Source: Alphaproteobacteria bacterium (GTDB lineage: Bacteria > Pseudomonadota > Alphaproteobacteria > Rickettsiales > UBA1997). From it: a stretch of DNA of 6,279 bases. This document shows positions 1 to 6,020 of this stretch, one piece after another; position 1 is the stretch's first letter, and each line of letters begins with the position of its first letter. A program made the position numbers and the translations under genes. The stretch covers positions 1 to 6,279 of the forward strand of contig VGDN01000069.1 in assembly GCA_016869695.1 (NCBI GenBank), written 5' to 3'. The notes beneath the pieces were generated by a model. It was not told the origin of the DNA, did not search any database, and saw nothing but the letters and a program-made list of their open reading frames with translations.

Positions 1-308
1 AACGCAGCTTGTGACACATTTCCTGATTTAAAAACAACCGCCGCATTTTTGATTTTTGCGCCATTTAATGCCGAAACTATGCGTGACCCAATTTTTTGTA
101 ATGTGAGCTCATCCAGCTTTTCCCTAGCTCCAGCGCCGATCAACACAGTTTCAGAAACCAGCACAACCTGATTATTTTTTCCGACAAAGCCAAAATTTTC
201 TTTGGCAAATTTTACCTGTTTTGCTGAGGATTTTTTGGTTTCTTCTTCAGTTAAAACCAAAGCTGTAAACGCAGAATTTCCCTGCTTGGAGGAGAAGTTT
301 ATTTTCAT
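1..308 (-). CDS. pepA: Leucyl aminopeptidase (M17 family), N-terminal part, runs off the window
   Basis: This open frame reads from an ATG at 308 leftwards for 102 codons with no stop and leaves the window. Residues about 48-83 contain VVLVSETVLIGAGAREKLDE followed by an LQKIGSRIVSALN helix. This matches the conserved core of the peptidase M17 N-terminal domain, where a short strand ending in the LIGAG loop precedes a helix. M17 enzymes are cytosolic, metal-dependent hexameric exopeptidases that release N-terminal residues from peptides; the di-metal catalytic domain is C-terminal and lies outside the window, so activity cannot be judged. The start at 308 gives MKINFSS, typical of the family. 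No Shine-Dalgarno sequence precedes it, and a second ATGAAAATTAA copy lies 33 bases upstream. The gene diverges from the oxidase operon. The family call rests on the N-terminal domain only. Confidence 0.8.
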   Translation of the reverse strand, partial: MKINFSSKQGNSAFTALVLTEEETKKSSAKQVKFAKENFGFVGKNNQVVLVSETVLIGAGAREKLDELTLQKIGSRIVSALNGAKIKNAAVVFKSGNVSQAA

Positions 309-312
309 GTTC

Positions 313-372
313 AGGACTTACACAGTTTTATTAATTTTCATGTTCTGTTCGGACTTAAACTGCGTAAGTCCT
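313..372. repeat. 60-bp segment bounded by 16-bp inverted repeats
   Basis: The arm AGGACTTACACAGTTT (313-328) pairs with AAACTGCGTAAGTCCT (357-372) with one mismatch across a 28-base interior. The segment sits directly upstream of pepA. The interior includes the second copy of the pepA start. The arms look like the termini of a very small mobile or MITE-like element, or an ordinary hairpin in the pepA leader. No T-run follows on either strand, so an intrinsic terminator is unlikely. Confidence 0.6.
318..341 (-). other. Seven-codon upstream ORF created by a duplicated pepA start
   Basis: On the - strand an ATG at 341 opens MKINKTV and stops with TAA at 318-320, nine bases before the pepA ATG at 308. 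Its first codons, ATGAAAATTAA, nearly repeat the pepA start, ATGAAAATAAA, and both copies are preceded by GAAC. It is probably a by-product of a short tandem duplication. Whether it is translated cannot be told from sequence. Confidence 0.35.
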
Positions 373-382
373 AACACACGCA

Positions 383-432
383 ATCAGTCTTCGCTAGTTA
401 CTGGCGCGGCCAGTAACTAATGCGAAGCTGAT
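383..432. repeat. Long bulged hairpin in the pepA/oxidase intergenic region
   Basis: The stem is built from ATCAG, CTTCGC and TAGTTACTGGC on the left (383-405), a GCG loop (406-408), and GCCAGTAACTA, GCGAAG and CTGAT on the right (409-432). Only a single-base bulge (388) and a two-base bulge (420-421) interrupt about 22 base pairs. It has no adjacent T-run on either strand, so it is not a classical Rho-independent terminator. It could be a dispersed REP-like repeat or a leader RNA structure; I do not recognise the family. Confidence 0.7.
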
Positions 433-457
433 CAAATCAAAATTCAGTACATGGATG

Positions 458-474
458 CTTCGAATAGCTCGAAG
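458..474. repeat. Small inverted repeat CTTCGA/TCGAAG
   Basis: CTTCGA (458-463) and TCGAAG (469-474) form a perfect 6-bp stem with a 5-base loop. It lies between the large hairpin and the AT-rich repeats. No function can be assigned. Confidence 0.4.
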
Positions 475-498
475 TGACAAGATCTGGTGCTGTAGCTC

Positions 499-580
499 AA
501 AATCAAAAATCTAAAATCTAAAATCAAAAATCTTATCTCCCTAAATCCCCCACATGGGGACTTGGCAAAAATCAAAAATG
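499..580. repeat. AT-rich short repeats in the operon leader
   Basis: AAAATCAAAAATCT occurs at 499-512 and again at 520-533, separated by AAAATCT. A third, 13-base copy ending in ATG occurs at 568-580 and supplies the probable start codon of the next gene. Between copies two and three, TCCCC (546-550) and GGGGA (556-560) form a 5-bp hairpin. I could not find a convincing -35/-10 promoter in 373-577, although the operon promoter should lie here or further upstream. Confidence 0.5.
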
Positions 581-1231
581 CTCTTCCTCTCCCTCATTTC
601 CCTAGGATTTCTCGGCGGATTTACGCATTGCATCGGGATGTGCGGGCCTTTTGTTATCACGCAAACAACCACTCGTTTAGCAAGAATTCCGCTCGAAAAA
701 TTTTCGGGATTTACGCGCCTAAAGAATTTGGCACTACTGCCTTACCATCTTGGTCGCATCACGACCTATTCGCTGATTGGTTTTTTCTGCTCATTTTTTT
801 CGCAAGTAATTCAGGATTTTTCTGGATTCCAATATCTCTCTGCCACCTTGCTACTCCTAGCCGCACTGTCTTTTTTCTTCACATTTAAATCACCAAACCT
901 ACAAGGTGCGCCGTTTTTTCCCCAAAAATTAGTTAGCCATTTGTTTCAGGATCCACACGGTTTTCGCGGATATCTGCTCGGACTAATTTTGGGATTTATT
1001 CCCTGTGGACTTCTTTACTCAGCCTTCTTGATTGCAGCGGCTATGTCCAATCCATTCATGGCCGCAATCGGAATGTTTTGCTTTGGTCTCGCAACTTTTC
1101 CGTCACTATTTTTAACCGCCTGCGGCAGTGCATTTTTACAAAAATTTCCCGAATTTAAAATTATCGCCAAAACCTTGATTCTGCTGAACGGAATCATGTT
1201 GGTTTTGATGGCGATAAAATTGATTTATTAA
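578..1231 (+). CDS. TauE/SafE- or UreH-like membrane protein associated with cbb3 oxidase
   Basis: This is a hydrophobic polypeptide of 217 residues with about six predicted membrane helices. Near the N-terminus it carries [12 protein letters not shown], in the middle [13 protein letters not shown], and later [16 protein letters not shown]. The paired MCGP and IPCG motifs are typical of the UreH-like transmembrane family (COG2836, related to DsbD/CcdA-type membrane domains), whose members frequently sit beside ccoNOQP. A role in copper or thiol handling during oxidase assembly is plausible, but the substrate is unproven. The ATG at 578 puts the first membrane helix at the N-terminus as in relatives. 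The longer reading from ATG 554 would add MGTWQKSK and starts in the loop of a small hairpin, so I prefer 578. Neither start has a good ribosome binding site. It ends two bases before ccoN, which implies co-transcription. Confidence 0.75.
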   Translation: MLFLSLISLGFLGGFTHCIGMCGPFVITQTTTRLARIPLEKFSGFTRLKNLALLPYHLGRITTYSLIGFFCSFFSQVIQDFSGFQYLSATLLLLAALSFFFTFKSPNLQGAPFFPQKLVSHLFQDPHGFRGYLLGLILGFIPCGLLYSAFLIAAAMSNPFMAAIGMFCFGLATFPSLFLTACGSAFLQKFPEFKIIAKTLILLNGIMLVLMAIKLIY

Positions 1232-1233
1232 AC

Positions 1234-2643
1234 ATGTCATCCGCTAACAGCGTACCCGTCTCCTACAACTACTCCATCATCAAACTCTTCACTATCGCCG
1301 CGACTTTTTGGGCAATTGTTGGACTTGGTGTTGGTGTTTACATCGCACTCGAACTCGCTTTCCCTTTCTTAAATTTCGATGTCGAGTGGATGAGTTTCGG
1401 TAGGCTGCGCCCACTCCACACCTCGGCGGTAATTTTTGCTTTTGGCGGTAACGCCCTTTTCGCGACCAGTTTTTTTGTAGTACAACGCACCTGCCAGGCC
1501 AAGCTCTGGGGCTCAAATCGTCTGCAAAAAATCATCTTTTGGGGATATCAGCTTTTCATCGTGATGGCCGCTTATGGCTATCTTACCGGCATCACTCAAG
1601 CCAAGGAATATGCCGAGCCGGAATGGTATGCCGATCTTTTGCTGACCATCATTTGGGTCATGTATTTCATAGTCTTCATCATGACCATCAAGCATCGACG
1701 CGAGCCGCACATTTACGTCGCTAACTGGTTTTACCTCGCCTTCATCGTCACCGTCGCGATTTTGCACATCGTTAACAACCTCTCAATTCCACTGCGCCTA
1801 GATGGCACTGCGAGCTACCCAATCTTCGGCGGCGTACAAAGCGCGATGATTCAGTGGTGGTATGGCCATAATGCTGTCGGATTTTTCCTCACCGCAGGCT
1901 TCATCGGAATCATGTATTACTTCGTGCCAAAACGCGCGCAGCGTCCGGTTTATTCCTACCGTCTCTCCATCCTTCACTTCTGGTCGCTGATCTTCATCTA
2001 CATCTGGGCGGGGCCACACCACCTACATTACACCTCACTTCCTGATTGGGTACAAACCCTTGGCATGACCTTCTCAATCATGCTATGGATGCCATCTTGG
2101 GGTGGCATGATCAACGGCATCATGACCCTGTCTGGCGCATGGGATAAGTTACGCACTGATCCGGTTTTACGCTTCCTAATCACCGCCGTCGCCTTTTATG
2201 GAATGAGCACTTTCGAAGGCCCACTCATGTCAATTCGCGCCGTAAACTCACTTTCGCATTACACTGACTGGACGGTTGGTCACGTACATTCCGGCGCACT
2301 AGGCTGGGTAGCAATGATCAGCTTCGGCGCGCTTTATCACATGGTGCCGATTTTGTGGAAGAAGAAAGATCTCTACTCAAAAGGCTTGGTCTCTCTGCAT
2401 TTCTGGCTCGCCTCGATTGGCATCGTGCTCTACATCACGGCGCTATGGATCGCCGGTATCATGCAAGGCCTGATGTGGCGTGCCTATGACCAAATGGGCT
2501 TCCTGCAATATTCCTTCGTTGAAACCTTAGTAGCACTTCATCCACTTTATGTTACTCGCGCCATCGGCGGCCTCTTCTTCCTCACTGGCGCTGGTGTGAT
2601 GTCTTACAACTTCTACAAAACGATTAAATCACAAAATGCTTAA
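1234..2643 (+). CDS. ccoN: cbb3-type cytochrome c oxidase catalytic subunit I
   Basis: This 469-residue polytopic inner-membrane protein, with about twelve helices expected, is the O2-reducing and proton-pumping subunit of the high-affinity cbb3 oxidase. Its ligand set is complete. H62 in [11 protein letters not shown] ligates low-spin heme b. H212 in WWYGHNAVG and H262/H263 in AGPHHLHYT ligate CuB. Y256 is positioned to be the helix-7 tyrosine that cross-links to a CuB histidine. H350 and H352 in [14 protein letters not shown] supply the heme b3 and second heme b ligands. E328 in STFEGP is the conserved acidic residue near the active site. The length is close to short gammaproteobacterial CcoN and lacks the longer N-terminal extension of some alphaproteobacterial proteins. 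The start is two bases after the previous stop with no Shine-Dalgarno sequence, and the end overlaps ccoO by 8 bases, so translational coupling is likely. Confidence 0.98.
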   Translation: MSSANSVPVSYNYSIIKLFTIAATFWAIVGLGVGVYIALELAFPFLNFDVEWMSFGRLRPLHTSAVIFAFGGNALFATSFFVVQRTCQAKLWGSNRLQKIIFWGYQLFIVMAAYGYLTGITQAKEYAEPEWYADLLLTIIWVMYFIVFIMTIKHRREPHIYVANWFYLAFIVTVAILHIVNNLSIPLRLDGTASYPIFGGVQSAMIQWWYGHNAVGFFLTAGFIGIMYYFVPKRAQRPVYSYRLSILHFWSLIFIYIWAGPHHLHYTSLPDWVQTLGMTFSIMLWMPSWGGMINGIMTLSGAWDKLRTDPVLRFLITAVAFYGMSTFEGPLMSIRAVNSLSHYTDWTVGHVHSGALGWVAMISFGALYHMVPILWKKKDLYSKGLVSLHFWLASIGIVLYITALWIAGIMQGLMWRAYDQMGFLQYSFVETLVALHPLYVTRAIGGLFFLTGAGVMSYNFYKTIKSQNA

Positions 2644-3376
2644 GCACGACCAAATCGAGCGCAGCTCGATCTTACTTTTAATCCTAACCGTGATCGTTGT
2701 TTCGATTGGTGGATTAGTGGAAATCACGCCACTCTTTCGCATCGAGCAAACCATCGAGAAGGTAGAAGGCATGCGGGCTTATACCCCACTCGAACTCGCT
2801 GGCTCTAAAATTTACAAACGCGAAGGTTGTTATGGTTGCCACTCGCAACAAGTGCGGGTCTTGCGTGATGAAGTCGAACGCTACGGACACTACTCCCTCG
2901 CTGCTGAAAGCATGTATGACTATCCGTTTCAATGGGGATCAAAACGCACCGGACCCGATTTGGCAAGGGTCGGCGGTAAATATTCGGATATGTGGCACAC
3001 TCGTCACCTAATCAATCCGCGCGATGTCGTACCAGAATCGATCATGCCTGGCTACAAATTTTTATCTGAGCGCGATGCCGATATTTCTGGCATCAATGTC
3101 GATATGGAAGTACTGCGCAAACTTGGCGTGCCATACACTGATGAGATGATACAAAATGCCGTTTCTGATGCGATGGTACAAGCTTCAGCTGATCGCGATG
3201 CGGAGGGATTGTTGCGGCGTTACGGCAAAAAAGTTAATGTCCGTGACTTTGATGGAAATCTTGATCGCGTTTCCGAAATGGATGCCTTGGTGGCCTATCT
3301 GCAAACACTCGGCACCTTTGTCGACTTCGCCAAGTTTGATCCGGCCACACCAAAAAAAATTGAGATTAAAAAATGA
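2636..3376 (+). CDS. ccoO: cbb3-type cytochrome c oxidase subunit II, membrane-anchored mono-heme cytochrome c
   Basis: CcoO (246 residues) relays electrons from CcoP to the low-spin heme of CcoN. An uncleaved N-terminal membrane anchor spans about residues 11-30. It is followed by [20 protein letters not shown], giving a single CxxCH heme site at C65, C68 and H69. The axial methionine is M137 in [11 protein letters not shown]. The periplasmic domain also has the family signatures [13 protein letters not shown] and [14 protein letters not shown]. Residues about 165-215 (GVPYTDEMI through [10 protein letters not shown]) form a longer segment than in gammaproteobacterial CcoO and resemble alphaproteobacterial versions, before [13 protein letters not shown]. 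The ATG lies inside the last codons of ccoN (ATGCTTAA overlap), and the stop overlaps the ccoQ start as ATGA. Confidence 0.97.
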   Translation: MLKHDQIERSSILLLILTVIVVSIGGLVEITPLFRIEQTIEKVEGMRAYTPLELAGSKIYKREGCYGCHSQQVRVLRDEVERYGHYSLAAESMYDYPFQWGSKRTGPDLARVGGKYSDMWHTRHLINPRDVVPESIMPGYKFLSERDADISGINVDMEVLRKLGVPYTDEMIQNAVSDAMVQASADRDAEGLLRRYGKKVNVRDFDGNLDRVSEMDALVAYLQTLGTFVDFAKFDPATPKKIEIKK

Positions 3377-3516
3377 TCGAGACCGCAATCAGCCTAGCTC
3401 CAACCATCGCCACCATCTTCTTCTTCTTGGCTTTTTGTTATGTAATTTACGCCGTTTGCAAAAAAGGCTCGACCAAAAAATTTAACCAATATTCAAAAAT
3501 TCCACTCAATGACTGA
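3373..3516 (+). CDS. ccoQ: cbb3-type cytochrome c oxidase small subunit CcoQ
   Basis: This 47-residue protein starts at an ATG overlapping the ccoO stop by 4 bases (ATGA) and ends 8 bases inside ccoP. It reads [10 protein letters not shown], one hydrophobic helix ([18 protein letters not shown], about residues 11-28), then a basic stretch [12 protein letters not shown] and the end SKIPLND. One helix, a basic cytoplasmic tail and a terminal L-P/L-acidic ending, placed between ccoO and ccoP, are the standard features of CcoQ. CcoQ is a non-catalytic single-pass subunit reported to stabilise the complex. It is easily overlooked because of its size and its overlaps on both sides. Sequence conservation in this family is low, so position is half of the evidence. 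Confidence 0.9.
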   Translation: MIETAISLAPTIATIFFFLAFCYVIYAVCKKGSTKKFNQYSKIPLND

Positions 3517-4366
3517 AGAGAATAAAAATAAAAAAATAACACCAGAAACCACCGGACATGAATGGGATGGTATTTCAGAATACAACGTCCCTGCACCTCG
3601 CTGGTGGTTGATCACTTGGATCATCTGCATCATCTGGGCTATCATTTATTGGATTTTTTTCCCAGCTTGGCCAATCCCCGGTGGTAATTCCAAAGGCATA
3701 CTGCATTGGAGTAAGCAGTCACAACTAGCTAAAACACAAGCAGAAATAAACGCAAAACAGTCAGTTTATCTCGAAAAGATTTCGCAAATGAATCTGCAAG
3801 AAATCCGGCAAGATCCTAATATCATGGAGTTTGCGCTCAATGGCGGGCGGATCGCATTCAAGGAAAATTGTGCAGCCTGTCATGGCATTGATACGCAGGG
3901 CGGCAAAGGCTTCCCAAATCTAAATGATGATGACTGGCTTTGGGGCGGTAAACTAGAAGATATTGAACAAACAATTCGCTATGGCATTAGATCCGGTCAC
4001 GACAAGGCAAGAATGAGTCAAATGCCCGCATTCGGCTTGGATAAAATTCTAACTAGAGATGATATTAACGATGTTGTTGAGTATGTGATGTCGCTATCAA
4101 AACCAGGCTTTGTGAATCTGAGTGGGGAAAAAATATTTGCCGAAAACTGCGCTTCTTGCCACGGCATTGAGGGTAACGGGGATCGCTCAATCGGCGCACC
4201 AAATCTTAATGATAAAATTTGGCTTTATGGAGGAGATCGTCCGGACTTGCTGTTCACAATCACCTACTCTCGCGCTGGCGTAATGCCTTACTGGGCTAGT
4301 AGATTAGATGATAGTACTATCAAAGAGTTAGCGCTGTACATCCACGCTCTTGGTGGTGGGGAGTAG
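3509..4366 (+). CDS. ccoP: cbb3-type cytochrome c oxidase subunit III, di-heme cytochrome c
   Basis: CcoP (285 residues) is the electron entry subunit. The N-terminal part carries the family signature HEWDGISEYNVPAPRWW (residues 17-33), followed by a membrane helix (about 34-51). Two periplasmic cytochrome c domains follow. The first has CAACH (C121, C124, H125) with axial M172 in SQMPAFG. The second has CASCH (C214, C217, H218) with axial M259 in AGVMPYWA. All heme ligands are intact, and the C-terminus ...YIHALGGGE is typical. It overlaps the ccoQ end by 8 bases and ends in TAG at 4364-4366. No convincing terminator follows: the 75 bases to the next feature are T-rich without a strong stem. 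The commonly linked maturation genes ccoG, ccoH, ccoI and ccoS do not follow; ParB debris and an IS do. Confidence 0.97.
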   Translation: MTEENKNKKITPETTGHEWDGISEYNVPAPRWWLITWIICIIWAIIYWIFFPAWPIPGGNSKGILHWSKQSQLAKTQAEINAKQSVYLEKISQMNLQEIRQDPNIMEFALNGGRIAFKENCAACHGIDTQGGKGFPNLNDDDWLWGGKLEDIEQTIRYGIRSGHDKARMSQMPAFGLDKILTRDDINDVVEYVMSLSKPGFVNLSGEKIFAENCASCHGIEGNGDRSIGAPNLNDKIWLYGGDRPDLLFTITYSRAGVMPYWASRLDDSTIKELALYIHALGGGE

Positions 4367-4441
4367 ACGCTACTAGCTTTATTTCTTCCGGACTTTTCCG
4401 TGAATTTTTGCTAAGTTTTTCTTAAGAATTTTCTGCTGGTA

Positions 4442-4606
4442 ATGACCGAGTCGAAGATCAAATTCATAAACAGCCGCCAGATTGTTTTACTGGAAGAAGA
4501 ACTAACTCGCGCCCTCGGCCTAGAAACCAAAATCTCCTACAATGCCTTCCGCCAAAGCGGCAAAATCATGCTCCGCTTCAAGGAGATCGGGGAGATAAAA
4601 AGCTGA
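4442..4606 (+). pseudogene. ParB C-terminal domain remnant, frameshifted at the IS boundary
   Basis: An open frame of 54 codons reads MTESKIKFINSR then IVLLEEELTRALGLETKI, then a SGKIMLRFKEIGEI strand segment. The pattern of a helix ending LTRALGL, a strand, a polar turn, and GKI-LRFK followed by a final helix is that of the ParB C-terminal dimerisation domain; ParB is the CTPase/DNA-binding partner of ParA in chromosome or plasmid partition. Only about 50 of the usual 280-300 residues are present; the CTP-binding and helix-turn-helix domains are absent upstream, where ccoP ends 75 bases away. The frame ends with TGA at 4604-4606 after KS. Reading one extra A in the A5 run at 4597-4601 would instead give EIKKLINRVE, the expected final ParB helix, running straight into the IS terminus at 4622. 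It is therefore probably a decayed or rearranged fragment; a true small protein is less likely. Confidence 0.6.
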
Positions 4607-4621
4607 TTAATCGGGTGGAAC

Positions 4622-4648
4622 TGACCCCATCCGACTGGACCAATTTTT
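4622..4648. repeat. IS terminal inverted repeat, transposase-distal end
   Basis: TGACCCC, five variable bases and ACTGGACCAATTTTT match the reverse complement of the other end in 22 of 27 positions, with all five mismatches together at 4629-4633. The TGACCCC ... GGAC layout is typical of IS3-family (IS150-like) ends. Confidence 0.9.
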
Positions 4649-4666
4649 CTTTTTCTTAAGGAAGAA

Positions 4667-5633
4667 TTACGGGGAAAATTTTACCAGATTTTTCTCGTCA
4701 ATTTCCAAAGAAATTTCTTTTGATCGGGATGGAGATGGAAGAGAAGCACGAGTGAGCGCGCCCATACATAGCGCTGTAGCGAGTGAGCGCTTCTCTTTTT
4801 CCGATCTGTTTTTTGTTTTTTTCAGGTTTTGGTTATTTGTTTGGTCGAAGTAAACCCGAGCTGGAGTCTGATATTTCAAGCTCTGGTGAGGCCTGCTGTA
4901 ATTGTAAAACTTCACAAACTTTCTTAATTCCTGCTTTGCTTCAGATACTGATTCGTAGCTTTTGAGATAAACCTCTTCGTATTTCAGTGTCTTCCAGAGT
5001 CGTTCATTTCTGATGTTATCAAAGCACCTACCTTTGCCATCCATGCTGATCTGAATCTCTTTTTTGGTAAGAGTTTCGATCCAGTCGTGACTGGTATACT
5101 GAACACCCTGATCAGTGTTAAAGATTTCCGGATTGCCATGCTTCACCAAAGCCTCATTTAGCGCCTCAATGCAGAATTCAGCTTCCAAGAGTTATTGAGA
5201 TGCGATAGGCTAAAATGAATCTGCTGTAGAGATCGAGAATCGCTGTGAAGTAAATCCAACCTTATGGCATTGGAATGTAGGTGATATCCGTGCTCCAGAC
5301 CTGATAGGTTTTGTGAGGCTTTGAAGCTTTTATGTTCTTACGCTTCTTTGGCTTGATGGCCTGAAGATCAAGCTTTTGCATCAAACTCTGAACTCTCTTA
5401 CGATTCACACCCAAGCCTTGATTCACAATGATCGCGGTAATCTTGCGATAACCAAGAAATGGAAATCTTTGCCAGATTTGTTCGATTAAATCACCAAGTC
5501 TTTCGTTGAGATGACTTGGCTTTGGCTGATAGTAATAACTGCTGCGATTAAGATCGAGAAGTCCTAGCTGATTACGCAAACTCAGATTTACAAATCCTTC
5601 ATCAACCATTGCCATTCTTGATGTTGTTGGCAT
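4667..5633 (-). pseudogene. IS3-family transposase orfB (DDE integrase), broken by nonsense and frameshift
   Basis: OrfB is the catalytic half of the transposase. The first part (ATG 5631-5633) has an HTH_21-type segment, FPFLGYRKITAIIVNQGLGV, and reaches VWSTDITYIPMP with the first catalytic Asp (D116) before TAA at 5262-5264. Reading through, GWIYFTAILDLYSRFILAYR continues the rve domain. Near 5185-5186 an extra base (CTTGGAAGC where CTTGAAGC restores the frame) shifts reading into EAEFCIEALNEAL. The second catalytic Asp is in FNTDQGVQYTS and the Glu in NERLWKTLKYEEVY, and the canonical ending YNYSRPHQSLKYQTPARVYF follows. All three DDE residues survive, but on two separate fragments. After that ending the frame carries about 57 non-canonical residues (LATALCMGALTRASL and so on) read through an inserted hairpin repeat. 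Confidence 0.9.
4739..4797 (+). repeat. Hairpin with internal 11-bp direct repeats nested in the IS; possible terminator
   Basis: AAGAGAAGC (4739-4747) pairs perfectly with GCTTCTCTT (4789-4797), which is followed by TTTCC and more T-runs. Inside, CGAGTGAGCGC occurs twice (4749-4759 and 4780-4790), and AGCGCT occurs at 4770-4775 and 4786-4791. The segment is much more GC-rich than the IS around it and lies where orfB normally ends, so it looks like a small inserted repeat. On the + strand the stem plus T-run could terminate transcripts coming from the oxidase operon; the 41-base loop makes that uncertain. Confidence 0.55.
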
Positions 5634-5953
5634 TAGCTGAAGTTTTTTTTAAAGAATTTATTCTCGACTGAAAGCTCCCCAATGATCTCGTTGAGTTGTT
5701 TAATCTTGAGCTCCAGAGCAGCTTGATTTTGTGACTTAGTAGAACCTTCAGAGAAAATTGCCGGACCCTCCTCCTTTAGCTGCTTCTTCCACTTATTGAC
5801 CTGGCTGTCATAGATGCCGAATTACTTGCAGATGGCATTAATGGTCTTCTCGCCTTTGAGGCTTTCCAGTGCCACTTTGAACTTGAAATCGTTGCTGTAA
5901 CGCTTGCGGATAAAGGAGCTTTTGTTGTTGGTGTTTGAGCTGTTTATTGACAT
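5633..5953 (-). pseudogene. IS3-family transposase orfA, interrupted by a nonsense codon
   Basis: OrfA is the DNA-binding half of the OrfAB transposase and recognises the IS ends. From ATG 5951-5953 it reads MSINSSNTNNK, then RKRYSNDFKFKVALESLKGE, then an Ala-Ile-Cys-Lys segment, TAA (5822-5824), and continues in frame as FGIYDSQVNKWKKQLKEEG. Relatives have a Glu or Gln codon at this point, inside the helix-turn-helix (ICK-E-FGI type), so a single base change explains the stop after residue 43. The rest of the frame runs to TAA at 5633-5635 through a leucine-rich coiled-coil-like tail (LELKIKQLNEIIGELSVENK) used for multimerisation and frameshifting. Total intended length is about 106 codons. 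No clear ribosome binding site precedes the ATG. Confidence 0.85.
5642..5650 (-). promoter_or_regulatory. Probable -1 programmed frameshift site between orfA and orfB
   Basis: On the - strand, orfA reads TTT AAA AAA AAC TTC just before its stop. The run of eight A followed by C contains an A AAA AAC heptamer. A -1 slip turns the end of orfA into ...KKKLQLMPTTSR, joining orfB in the KKKL context seen in OrfAB fusion proteins of this family. The orfA stop and orfB ATG also overlap (TAATG), so orfB could alternatively be started by coupling. Confidence 0.7.
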
Positions 5954-5976
5954 TGGACTGATTTTTAGTTTTAAAT

Positions 5977-6020
5977 CCAAGGAGAAATCTGATCAGTTTT
6001 TGATCAAAATTCTGCCTTGG
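5977..6020. repeat. Subterminal hairpin upstream of orfA
   Basis: CCAAGG (5977-5982) pairs with CCTTGG (6015-6020), GAAA/TTCT segments partly pair between them, and TGATCA (5990-5995) pairs with TGATCA (6001-6006) around a GTTTT loop. The whole is a nearly continuous stem of about 17 pairs between the IS end and the orfA start. In several IS families such structures block expression from read-in transcripts; that role here is inference. Confidence 0.55.

Noticed and set aside
202..420. 72-codon + strand frame opposite the pepA start
   Set aside because: It is antisense to the pepA N-terminal domain and runs through the inverted repeats; its product has no recognisable domain.
428..440. FNR/Anr-like box upstream of the oxidase operon (TTGATTTGATCAG on the - strand)
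   Set aside because: The half-sites are separated by 3 rather than 4 bases, the second half is imperfect, and it overlaps the hairpin arm. It is not good enough to claim oxygen regulation, although cbb3 operons are often FNR-controlled.
4419..4428. Palindrome TTCTTAAGAA after ccoP as a terminator
   Set aside because: The stem is AT-only and has no loop, so it would not make a stable terminator hairpin.
3374..4606. TGA read as glycine, as in some candidate phyla
   Set aside because: No large gene has an internal TGA, and TGA ends ccoO and ccoQ at the expected points, with typical CcoQ and CcoP starts overlapping them.
4783..4965. 60-codon + strand frame inside the IS
   Set aside because: It is antisense to the well-matched orfB C-terminal region and has no start context of its own.
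5262..5824. Reassigned stop codon (TAA read as Glu/Gln)
   Set aside because: Two in-frame TAA codons in the transposase suggested recoding, but TAA terminates ccoN and the TauE-like gene normally, and orfB also carries a frameshift. Decay is the simpler explanation.
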